Source: CAZXDS01 sp964639525
GTDB taxonomy: Bacteria; Bacteroidota; Ignavibacteria; Ignavibacteriales; Melioribacteraceae
DNA length: 7,524 nt
Assembly (NCBI GenBank): GCA_964639525.1
Contig: CAZXDS010000164.1
Coordinates: forward strand, 1-7,524
Direction: 5' to 3'
Shown: in pieces, positions 1-6,398 of the stretch
Layout of the letters: each line of letters starts with the position of its first letter
Numbering within the stretch: the first letter of the stretch is position 1
Made by a program: the position numbers and the translations under genes
Notes under the pieces: model-generated
The model's database searches: none
Told to the model about the DNA's origin: nothing
The model's input: only the letters and a program-made list of their open reading frames with translations

Positions 1-71
1 TCAAATTAATTATTTCAAGATATTAATGTTACGAATTTTAACATAAAATTGCAATCAAAATTAGTGAAAAA

Positions 72-578
72 TTATACAATCGGAGTTGGTGCCGGACGGC
101 TTCCGAGTTCTCTATCCAATAAAAATAATCCGCCTTTCGAGTCTTCAACCATTTCAAGGTTGCGTACTATTTCTGCAGCATTAGCTTCTTCTTCAACTTG
201 CTCGTCAACATACCAGTGTAAAAATGTGCTTGTTGCATGGTCGCGTTCGTCAATTGCCAAATCAAGCAAATCATTTATGCTTTTGGAAATGAACTGCTCG
301 TGTTCATATGCTGCTTGAAATGCTGCTTTTGGTGAATCCCATTCAAACTGAGGTTCGTCAAGTGCTCCCAATTTTACTCGGCTGCCTACTTTAATAATAA
401 AATTATAAAGTTTAGTAGCGTGAATATGTTCTTCTTCCGCTTGTTGTTTCATCCAATTTGCCATGCCTGTAAAATTATTGTCTTCAAAATAAGCTTCCAT
501 TGCCATATAAAGATAGGATGAAAATAACTCTTTATTTAATTGCTCGTTTAATGCAATTTGCATTTTTTCCGAAATCAT
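72..578 (-). CDS. ftnA: Bacterial non-haem ferritin (FtnA type)
   Basis: Iron-storage protein of the cytoplasm. By family knowledge, 24 subunits form a hollow shell that oxidises Fe(II) at a di-iron centre and stores it as ferric mineral. The 168-residue product is full length. Every ferroxidase ligand sits at the Escherichia coli FtnA position: Glu17, Glu50, His53, Glu94 and Gln127, plus the third-site (C) residues Glu49, Glu126, Glu129 and Glu130. The family's C-terminal LDRELG block is present at residues 154-159. There is no haem-ligand Met as in bacterioferritin and no Dps-type truncation. Start: ATG at 578-576, preceded in transcript orientation by AGAGGA (583-588), four bases away. The gene diverges from the GH18 gene at 658 and appears to be transcribed alone. 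No Fur-like box could be made out in the very A/T-rich upstream DNA. Identification is secure; the symbol is by family resemblance. Confidence 0.96.
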   Translation of the reverse strand: MISEKMQIALNEQLNKELFSSYLYMAMEAYFEDNNFTGMANWMKQQAEEEHIHATKLYNFIIKVGSRVKLGALDEPQFEWDSPKAAFQAAYEHEQFISKSINDLLDLAIDERDHATSTFLHWYVDEQVEEEANAAEIVRNLEMVEDSKGGLFLLDRELGSRPAPTPIV

Positions 579-657
579 AATATCCTCTATTTTTTATGAA
601 TTATAATTATTTTATATTTAAAATTATCTAATTCATTTCATTTGTCCAAAGATATTT
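579..657. promoter_or_regulatory. Divergent promoter region, ferritin / GH18
   Basis: These 79 bases between two divergent start codons are almost all A and T and must hold the promoter of at least the ferritin gene. A TATAAT hexamer can be read on both strands at 600-607 (minus 605-600, plus 602-607), but neither copy has a convincing -35 partner at 17 bases. The Bacteroidota-type TAnnTTTG box is absent on the plus strand. Ferritin's ribosome binding site lies at 583-588. The location is a fair inference; the exact boxes are a guess. Confidence 0.35.
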
Positions 658-2163
658 ATGCATCATTTTATGATAACAGTAAAAGCGGTAATAATCACAC
701 TATTATTTTTCCCGTTTATTTTATGCGGTCAAACTGAAAGCATACATCAATATGATATTTCCCATTTCGGCAAATTTATTCATAATTCTCAAAATATAAA
801 TTCATCTGAAAGCATTGTCGATTTAAATCAAAACCTATTTGATAAAAAGACTGCAACAGTATTCGGTTATCTTCCTTATTGGGAAGCTGATAACAGTATT
901 ATTAATAGGCTGCGGTTGGATTTGCTTACGTATATTGCATGTTTCGGTTTTGAAGCATTACCAAACGGTCTTGGAAATGCACCGAGCAACTGGCCTTGGA
1001 CTAATATTTTTAACGCCGCACATTCAAACGGAGTAAAATTAATTTTATCGGTTTACAGTTTCAGTTCCGATACAATCCATACAATATTAACCGATACAAC
1101 TGTTCAGCATTTGCTGTTTACAGACATTGAAAGCCAAATCAATACTTTTAATTTAGATGGTATAAATATAGATTTTGAGAATTTAAATGATTCTGACGAA
1201 GGGAATAATATTAATGTTTTTATGCGGAAATTGTCAGAATACTTTCATCAGCGATTTCCGAATTTTGAAGTATCGTTTGCAGCTCCGCCGATTAACTGGA
1301 ATAATGATTGGGATTTTGCAAGTCTTGCACAAAGCTGCGATTATCTTTTTTTAATGGAATATGATTATTTCGGAAGCTGGAGCGACGTAACCGGTCCGGT
1401 TGCCCCAATAATTGGAGGTGCATTTAATGTAAATATTACGCGTTCAATTTTTCAAGATTACAGTGAAGTTATCAATTCCGCTCCGGAAAAGTTAATTTTG
1501 GGAATGCCATATTATGGTGCCCGCTGGGAAACAACTAATAACATTGAAGGGGCGGATGTGGTTCGTTTTATTGATTCCCCACGATACCGTGATGCAAAAG
1601 TTTTTTTGGAAGGCAGGGAATTGCTTTGGTCGGCTGAGTATCAAAATCCATGGTTTCAATGGCAGAATACCGATACTACATGGGAACAAGTTTGGTTTGA
1701 TAATGATTCCAGTTTAAGTGAAAAGTACGATTTGGCATTGAATAATAACTTAAAAGGAATCGGAATTTGGGCATTAAATTATGACGGTGAATTACCGGAA
1801 CTTTGGGATTTGATGGAAAGAAAATTAGTTGACACTACAACATCCGTTGATGAGAAAATATTGCCGGCAGAAATTAAATTGTACCAAAATTATCCTAATC
1901 CGTTTAATCCGAGTACAACAATCCGGTTTTCAATTCCGGCAAGATTAGAAGATTCCGATATTCATCGGAATGACAGCCGACTAATTACTTTAAAAGTATT
2001 TGATATTCTCGGACGAAAGATAGCTACATTGGTGAATGAGAAAAAAGTTCCCGGAAATTATGAAATAAAATTCGATGCTGCAAAATTAGCTTCCGGGATT
2101 TACTTTTACAGATTATCGGCAGGAAATTTTACTTCAACAAAAAAAATGATTTTGTTGAAATAA
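658..2163 (+). CDS. Secreted GH18 glycoside hydrolase with T9SS sorting domain
   Basis: Predicted extracellular or surface-attached GH18 enzyme acting on beta-1,4-linked N-acetylglucosamine polymers (chitin or peptidoglycan; substrate not resolved). Residues 1-24 form a signal peptide with hydrophobic core 8-22. The GH18 barrel covers about 66-390. It opens with GYLPYW (70-75), carries the active-site motif DGINIDFE (167-174) with catalytic acid Glu174, then MEYDY (233-237), LGMPYYG (281-287) and a last strand GIGIWALNYDG (367-377). The second Asp of the usual DxxDxDxE motif is Asn170; from memory, GH18 relatives of spore-lytic YaaH/SleL also have Asn there. Residues 402-501 are a type A T9SS signal, from LYQNYPNPFNP to KKMILLK. 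That domain holds an extra stretch (about 429-443) with a DNA hairpin, annotated separately. Start: ATG 658 is taken; ATG 670 would also keep the signal peptide, and neither has a clear ribosome binding site. Confidence 0.9.
   Translation: MHHFMITVKAVIITLLFFPFILCGQTESIHQYDISHFGKFIHNSQNINSSESIVDLNQNLFDKKTATVFGYLPYWEADNSIINRLRLDLLTYIACFGFEALPNGLGNAPSNWPWTNIFNAAHSNGVKLILSVYSFSSDTIHTILTDTTVQHLLFTDIESQINTFNLDGINIDFENLNDSDEGNNINVFMRKLSEYFHQRFPNFEVSFAAPPINWNNDWDFASLAQSCDYLFLMEYDYFGSWSDVTGPVAPIIGGAFNVNITRSIFQDYSEVINSAPEKLILGMPYYGARWETTNNIEGADVVRFIDSPRYRDAKVFLEGRELLWSAEYQNPWFQWQNTDTTWEQVWFDNDSSLSEKYDLALNNNLKGIGIWALNYDGELPELWDLMERKLVDTTTSVDEKILPAEIKLYQNYPNPFNPSTTIRFSIPARLEDSDIHRNDSRLITLKVFDILGRKIATLVNEKKVPGNYEIKFDAAKLASGIYFYRLSAGNFTSTKKMILLK
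1942..1986 (+). repeat. Palindromic in-frame insert in GH18 sorting domain
   Basis: Relative to the sorting domain of the protein at 5004, where the strand after the PNPFNP block goes directly to SLKVF, this one has about 11-15 extra residues (429-443, RLEDSDIHRNDSRLI). The DNA contains a perfect 8-bp inverted repeat, ATTCCGAT (1952-1959) and ATCGGAAT (1964-1971), with a 4-base loop. A weaker outer pair is ATTAG (1944-1948) and CTAAT (1981-1985). The hairpin is seen directly; its being an inserted element is inference from the comparison. The reverse strand reads GTCATTCCGAT..., the style of dispersed hairpin repeats in many bacteria. Confidence 0.55.
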
Positions 2164-2258
2164 ATTCAATGATTTTTTTATAATCAGTTATCAAAAATAA
2201 ATTGTTGAGTTACGCTTAACCTTTATTTTTTTATAAAATAAATTCCCCGAAAATATAT

Positions 2259-2266
2259 TATATTTG
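2259..2266 (+). promoter_or_regulatory. Possible Bacteroidota-type -7 box
   Basis: TATATTTG fits the Bacteroidota sigmaABfr -7 consensus TAnnTTTG exactly and lies 20 bases before the ATG of the TPR-AraC gene. No TTG/TTTG -33 element is visible at the usual distance upstream, and the region is A/T-rich enough for a chance match. The resulting leader would be only about 14 bases, without a Shine-Dalgarno sequence. Confidence 0.35.
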
Positions 2267-2286
2267 TTTCAACTATCTTAATTAAA

Positions 2287-3900
2287 ATGAAAAAATATTT
2301 TTTTCTAATATTATTTGTTTGCCTCTTCCTTGCTTCCTCAAACATATTCGGTCAATCCGAAATTGACTCTCTCAAAAATATTTTCAAAACTGCAAAAACT
2401 TCAGTTGAAAAATTAGATGCTGCAATTGAATTGTCTGACAAATTATCAGACGAAGGGAATGACGAAACCAAAAAGTATCTCGAAATTGCTCAAGATATGC
2501 TGAATGAAAATCCGGACAGTCTTAAACAAGCAAGGTTAAACATGAATTATGGATACTATTTCATTTATACAGGAGACTATATTAAGGCTTCGGAATATTT
2601 TTTGGAAGGAATTAAAATATGCGAGAAGATTGGAGATATTACATTAAAAAATAAACTTTTAAACGGTTTGGGGTTGTTAAATTTACGAACCAAAAATTAT
2701 AAAAAGGCAATAACAATTTATAAGCAGCTTATTGAATATAATAAGCAAACAAAGAATGAACATGAGATTTTTAAGTATTCTTTAAATTTAACAATGGTAT
2801 ATGGAGAGGATGGAAATTTTGACGAAGCGGAAAAACTTTTAATTGAACTTTACAATTCTAATCCGAAAAACAAGTTTTACAAAGCAGTTGCTGCTAATAC
2901 TTTAAGTTTTATCTATAATCATAGTGAACAATATAAAAAAGCCTTAAAATACGGCAAGGTAGTTGCTGAGTTTTCAAAAACATTTCCCGATATGAGGTTC
3001 AGAGTTGAAAGTCTTACTAACTATTCCAATGCTTTGAAAGGACTTGGAAAAAATGTTAAAGCGGGTAAAATAATGAAAGAGATTTATTTGCTTGCTAAAA
3101 AAAATAAATTCGTAATCAAAATGAACAATACAATCGGGAACCTTGCATTAAATTATGAGGCGCTCGGCGATTACAAATCGGCATACAAATATTACAAAGA
3201 TTTTGCCGAAAGAAGAGATTCGCTGTTAAATGAATCGACAACAGCAAAAATTAACGAACTGCAAATTAAATATGAGACAGAAAAAAAGGACAGGGAAATT
3301 CAAAAAAAGAATGCTTTGCTCAAACATAAAAATTTAATACTTACACTTACTGTTTCAGGAGTAATTTTATTTATTATTATTTCAATTTTTATTTTTGTGC
3401 TTTATCGAATGAAAAATGCGGCATATAAAGAATTGGTAAAAAAGAATCTTGAACTAATCAAATTTGAAAAAAAACCGCTTGGAGAAAAAAGAAAAAAATT
3501 TGTTAGTGATAAAAACAAATATATTTCTTCGTCGTTAAGTAACGACAAAAAAAATGAATTAAACGAAAAACTTACCGAAGCAATTAACGAAGAAAAAGTA
3601 TTTCTTCAATCCGATATTTCGCTTGGTAAATTATCGCAGAAACTGGAAGTAAATTCAAAATATTTATCGCAAGTTGTGCATGAATTTTACGACGCGAGTT
3701 TTTCCGATTTTATTAACCAACTTAGAATTAAAGAAGCCGCCAGATTGTTAAGCGATAAATCTTATCGCCACATTTCAATAGAAGGTATTTCGGAAATGGT
3801 AGGTTTTCACACTAAATCTTCTTTTAATACGTATTTTAAAAAATTTGTAGGTGTTACTCCGTCCTTTTTTGCCAACACATCGCAAAGCATTTCCCAATAA
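2287..3900 (+). CDS. Membrane-anchored TPR-AraC transcriptional regulator
   Basis: One-component regulator that appears to read an envelope signal through a TPR domain outside the inner membrane and bind DNA through an AraC-type domain inside. Residues 1-22 are a signal peptide ending SNIFG. About 25-315 are helical TPR-like repeats; the clearest units lie near 85-115 (YGYYFIYTGDYIKASEYF), 124-152, 165-190, 200-230 and 282-312. A coiled-coil-like charged stretch (about 318-345) leads into one transmembrane helix at about 349-373, followed by the basic stop-transfer sequence YRMKN. A charged linker (375-435) precedes two helix-turn-helix units: 446-487 (LGKLSQKLEVNSKYLSQVV) and 496-528 (ISIEGISEMVGFHTKSSF, ending FKKFVGVTPSFF, the classic AraC C-terminal signature). 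The 537-residue length is usual for such TPR-AraC hybrids of Bacteroidota. Start ATG 2287 gives the signal peptide; no Shine-Dalgarno is seen. Target unknown; the dyads at 3982-4103 are the nearest candidates. Confidence 0.9.
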   Translation: MKKYFFLILFVCLFLASSNIFGQSEIDSLKNIFKTAKTSVEKLDAAIELSDKLSDEGNDETKKYLEIAQDMLNENPDSLKQARLNMNYGYYFIYTGDYIKASEYFLEGIKICEKIGDITLKNKLLNGLGLLNLRTKNYKKAITIYKQLIEYNKQTKNEHEIFKYSLNLTMVYGEDGNFDEAEKLLIELYNSNPKNKFYKAVAANTLSFIYNHSEQYKKALKYGKVVAEFSKTFPDMRFRVESLTNYSNALKGLGKNVKAGKIMKEIYLLAKKNKFVIKMNNTIGNLALNYEALGDYKSAYKYYKDFAERRDSLLNESTTAKINELQIKYETEKKDREIQKKNALLKHKNLILTLTVSGVILFIIISIFIFVLYRMKNAAYKELVKKNLELIKFEKKPLGEKRKKFVSDKNKYISSSLSNDKKNELNEKLTEAINEEKVFLQSDISLGKLSQKLEVNSKYLSQVVHEFYDASFSDFINQLRIKEAARLLSDKSYRHISIEGISEMVGFHTKSSFNTYFKKFVGVTPSFFANTSQSISQ

Positions 3901-3981
3901 TAACAGCACAGATTGATTAAGAACCCGCCAGCCGAATAGTTAATTTGCAAAATAATATTTAATATAATGGTTTTAAAACAA

Positions 3982-4004
3982 GTTCGAAATTCCGAATATT
4001 AAAC
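3982..4004 (+). promoter_or_regulatory. Upstream copy of dyad operator-like site
   Basis: A 23-base site beginning GTTCG with the palindromic core ATTC-C-GAAT (3989-3997, centre 3993). It matches the downstream site at 4078-4100 at 18 of 23 positions without gaps. Its outer arms are only partly symmetric: GTTC at 3982-3985 against AAAC at 4001-4004. It is preceded by ACAAGTT (3978-3984 overlapping the site), which is also present before the second copy. Likely a weaker binding site for the same protein; the role is inference. Confidence 0.5.
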
Positions 4005-4074
4005 ATCTTTTCGTACACTTTGTACAATTACAAAACTTTTGTTTTTTAGCTGAAAACTAAATTTATTTTCACAA

Positions 4075-4103
4075 GTTGTTCGTTATTCCGAATTATGAAC
4101 AAC
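4075..4103 (+). promoter_or_regulatory. 29-bp dyad, candidate operator or activator site
   Basis: A palindrome centred on 4089: arms GTTGTTC (4075-4081) and GAACAAC (4097-4103), inner arms ATTC (4085-4088) and GAAT (4090-4093). Twelve of 14 base pairs are complementary. It ends six bases before the -35 hexamer at 4110, so its centre lies about 56 bases upstream of the predicted transcription start, a usual activator position. There is no T-run after it, so it does not look like a terminator. A related site lies 96 bp upstream. A plausible ligand is the adjacent TPR-AraC protein (inference). Confidence 0.6.
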
Positions 4104-4109
4104 AATCGT

Positions 4110-4138
4110 TTGACTTGCCCGAAACAGAAGATTATAAT
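4110..4138 (+). promoter_or_regulatory. Sigma70-type promoter, near consensus
   Basis: The -35 hexamer TTGACT (4110-4115) and -10 hexamer TATAAT (4133-4138) are separated by exactly 17 bases; 11 of 12 positions match consensus. The predicted start is near 4145, giving a leader of about 19 bases that contains AGGAG before GTG 4164. This is the best promoter in the window and drives the 4164/5004 genes. It is the enterobacterial-type consensus, not the TAnnTTTG form used by Bacteroidota proper, which fits an organism outside that phylum or a transferred segment. Confidence 0.7.
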
Positions 4139-4153
4139 TTGACTGTAAATTTC

Positions 4154-4158
4154 AGGAG
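4154..4158 (+). promoter_or_regulatory. Ribosome binding site for GTG start at 4164
   Basis: AGGAG ends five bases before GTG 4164. An in-frame TAA at 4146-4148 limits the frame upstream and no in-frame ATG lies between, so this site decides the GTG start. Confidence 0.7.
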
Positions 4159-4163
4159 CAAAC

Positions 4164-5003
4164 GTGCAAAAACATCAATTCCTTTTCCTGACAAATGTAA
4201 ATAATACTTATCCGGCGTTGTTCAAATTCACAAATCAATTCCCTGAGGAATTCGATTTTATAATTCACACATCTGAAAAAGAAAATGAGCATTACTCCGA
4301 TTTAAGAAATATGAAAATCATTAAAAACCGTATTTCCGAAAATACGATTATCATCTTCTATCTTGTGGGTAATTTAAGTATTTACGTAATTGATGAATAT
4401 TTTAAAAAATTCCCAAAGCAAAAACGTAAGATTATCTATGTTTTTTCATCGCTCAATTTATTTTATTCACAAAATTATTTGCCGCATATAACCACCAAAC
4501 AAGCGATTAAAATCATAGAATCAAAAGCGGAAGATTATCTTTTCATTTCGGTTCTGATGACGGAAGAAAAATATGAAAAGAATTTTGAGAAATTTAATAA
4601 AAAATATTTTTTCCAAAACAGCCAAATTGGAAATCTTAGAATCCCGAACGAAAATTTATTTGAAGAAATAGTAAGACTTTCCGCCGGTGATAGCAATGGA
4701 AGTACTATTCATTTAATAAGTGAAAAGTACAATATTGTAAAAATAGCAATCAAGCAAATTAAATTTAATTCGTTTAACGAATTATTTAATAAAACAATTT
4801 TCAAAGTGCGGCATTTCAATTCATTTTTAATAGAATATAACGCACTTGTTCAATTTGGAAATAAATTTCCCAAATTGGAAAATTTAATATTAATTAATAC
4901 TGATACTCAACAAACGAAATCTCCAATACAAACAAACATTCATTATCCTGAAAACACTGAAAATAGGAATAGTTTTTTTAATAAAATAAAAAAGGAGAAA
5001 ACA
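4164..5003 (+). CDS. Unrecognised protein, open frame without stop before next gene
   Basis: I do not recognise this protein. GTG 4164 opens a frame that stays free of stops for 280 codons until the ATG at 5004, which lies in the same frame. In DNA this AT-rich that is very unlikely by chance, so the segment is coding. The N-terminal half alternates beta-like and helical stretches (FLFLTN, FDFIIHT, NTIIIFYLVG, RKIIYVFSS), suggesting a soluble alpha/beta domain. The C-terminal half is helical and basic (KIAIKQIKFNSFNELF, FKVRHFNSFLIEY). There is no signal peptide, so it starts in the cytoplasm. The last part (about 250-280) is polar and low in complexity. A single-base change in the T7 run at 4973-4979 would end it at TAA 4982 or TAA 4987, just ahead of the next gene's ribosome binding site. 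It may therefore be a separate gene of about 273-275 residues, or the real N-terminal part of a larger protein. Confidence 0.65.
4992..4997 (+). promoter_or_regulatory. Strong ribosome binding site for ATG 5004
   Basis: AAGGAG stands six bases before ATG 5004, the best Shine-Dalgarno in the window, and what follows is a signal peptide. It argues that 5004 is a true start although the frame is open upstream. Confidence 0.8.
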
Positions 5004-6298
5004 ATGGGAAAAATATTTAATAATTTATTTGTTCTATTTTTGTTCTCAGCAATATTAATATCTACGCAAAAATCCAACGGACAAAATGTAACTGTCGGCA
5101 GTGGAATTACATTATCATTAAATAGTTCAAACTTAACGCTTTACGGTGATTTTACAATCAACGGAACTTTCAATTGCGGTACCGGTACAGTTGAATTTAA
5201 CGGAGCCACGGGAAATCAAAGTATTGTTAACACCGACCCGTTTTACAATTTAATATTAAACAAAGCTTCCGGAAATGTAGTTGCCTCAAACACAATAACC
5301 GTTAACAATCAGCTGACTTGTACAAGCGGCAATCTTGATCTTAGCAATCATAGTTGCAGCTTAGGTACAAACGCAATGTTAAGTGAAGCAGCCGGAATGG
5401 AGGTTATGGACGGCACAATATCAATATCTAAAACATTGGACAATCCGGCGTCTGTAAATTCCGGCGGACTCGGTGCCGAAATTACGAGTAGTTCAAATCT
5501 CGGAAGCACATCAATTACAAGAGGCAGTGCTATTCAAACCGCCAACAGCAACAGCAGTATCAAACGTTATTATGATATCACACCGACTACTAATACCGGA
5601 TTAAACGCAAGTTTTGTTTTCCATTACGATCCGGCGGATTTGAACGGATTAACTGAGTCGGAGCTTGTTTTGTTCAGGTCAACTGATAACGGAATTACTT
5701 GGACTCAAGAAGGCGGAACTGTAAATACAAGTAGTCATATCGTTACTTTAGGCGGAATAAATTCATTTTCAAGATGGACTTTGGGGTCAAGTACATCGCC
5801 TCTTCCGGTGGAATTAACAAGTTTTACCGCTAATGTGATTGACAATAAAAAAGTACTGTTAAGTTGGCAAACAGCAACAGAAGTGAACAATTACGGATTT
5901 GAAGTAGAACGACAGGCTTCGTCTTCTACTACGCACGGTCAGGACGCAAGTAACCTTCGAGGTCAGGGAACGCAAAATGGGAATAGCGACCTCGAAGGTT
6001 ACACAACCATCGGATTTGTTCAAGGAAACGGGAACAGTAATTCTCCGAAATTATATTCTTTTACGGACAATAAATTAATTGGCGGAAGTGATTTTGCTTA
6101 CAGATTAAAACAAATTGATATCAATGGAAGTTTCAAATATTCTGATATTGTAAATGTATGTGTGATTCCAGGCAAATATAAATTATCTCAAAACTATCCC
6201 AATCCATTTAATCCCACAACAAAAATCAGTTATGAAATACCGGAAAACGGATTTGTATCATTGAAAGTATTTAATGAACTCGGAAAGGAAGTTAGAAC
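5004..6298 (+). CDS. T9SS cargo protein, C-terminus lost in gap
   Basis: Predicted secreted surface protein of unknown function. A signal peptide covers about 1-27 (MGKIFNNLFVLFLFSAILIS...). Residues about 28-150 are Asn/Gly/Thr-rich short strands such as VTVGSGITL, GTGTVEFNGATGNQSI and TVNNQLTCTSGNLDLSN, typical of a right-handed beta-helix or beta-sandwich stalk. Residues 187-265 form a further beta domain. LPVELTSFTAN at 267 opens a fibronectin-like module common before T9SS signals. The type A sorting domain begins at KLSQNYPNPFNP (393) and is cut at residue 431 by the N run. Aligned with the GH18 protein's domain, about 44 residues and the stop (about 135 bases) are missing, more than 100 N can hold. 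Residues about 304-332 look inserted and carry a 15-bp inverted repeat. No catalytic motif is visible; an adhesive or structural role is plausible but unproven. The frame is also open upstream to GTG 4164. Confidence 0.85.
5950..6002 (+). repeat. 15-bp inverted repeat inside a coding insert
   Basis: GTAACCTTCGAGGTC (5950-5964) is perfectly complementary to GACCTCGAAGGTTAC (5988-6002), with a 23-base spacer. It sits in a stretch (about 5916-6000) that interrupts the usual short link between VER and YTTIGFVQGNG of the fibronectin-like module. By hand count about 45 of 85 bases there are G or C, clearly richer than the flanks. A short direct repeat accompanies it: GGTCAGGACGCAA (5937-5949) and GGTCAGGGAACGCAA (5961-5975). 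The insert keeps the frame. Confidence 0.8.
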
Positions 6299-6398
6299 NN
6301 NNNNNNNNNNNNNNNNNNNNNNNNNNNNNNNNNNNNNNNNNNNNNNNNNNNNNNNNNNNNNNNNNNNNNNNNNNNNNNNNNNNNNNNNNNNNNNNNNN
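6299..6398. other. Assembly gap (100 N)
   Basis: Exactly 100 unknown bases, the conventional filler for a gap of unknown size. Sequence before it stops in the middle of a T9SS sorting domain and sequence after it is in the middle of a different protein. The hidden DNA must hold the end of one gene, an intergenic spacer and the start of the next, so the true gap is probably several hundred bases or more. Confidence 0.95.

Larger units (their letters stand above)
3901..4163 (+). other. Intergenic regulatory region
   Basis: This non-coding stretch of 263 bases lies between the TPR-AraC gene and the GTG at 4164. I see no convincing terminator for the upstream gene. A small 5-bp stem, GTACA/TGTAC (4013-4025), lies between the two dyad sites and is probably chance. 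The two dyads, the promoter and the ribosome binding site are listed separately and account for much of the second half. Confidence 0.7.

Noticed and set aside
26..44. Stem ATGTTA/TAACAT with a 7-base loop after the ferritin gene, possible terminator
   Set aside because: Only six A/T-rich pairs and no T-run in the ferritin transcript direction; too weak to call.
49..318. Plus-strand open frame of 89 codons opposite the ferritin gene
   Set aside because: Antisense shadow of a well-supported ferritin gene; low-complexity product with no start signal.
658..727. Lipoprotein reading of the GH18 leader (Cys23)
   Set aside because: Residues before the Cys (FIL) do not fit a lipobox, and a T9SS signal is present; an ordinary signal peptide is simpler.
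2170..2220. Short stems TGATT/AATCA (2170-2186) and GTTA/TAAC (2209-2220) followed by a T-rich stretch, possible terminator of the GH18 gene
   Set aside because: Stems of four or five pairs arise easily in DNA this A/T-rich; no stable GC stem.
4013..4025. GTACA/TGTAC hairpin between the two dyads
   Set aside because: Five pairs with a three-base loop, not repeated elsewhere in the region; probably chance.
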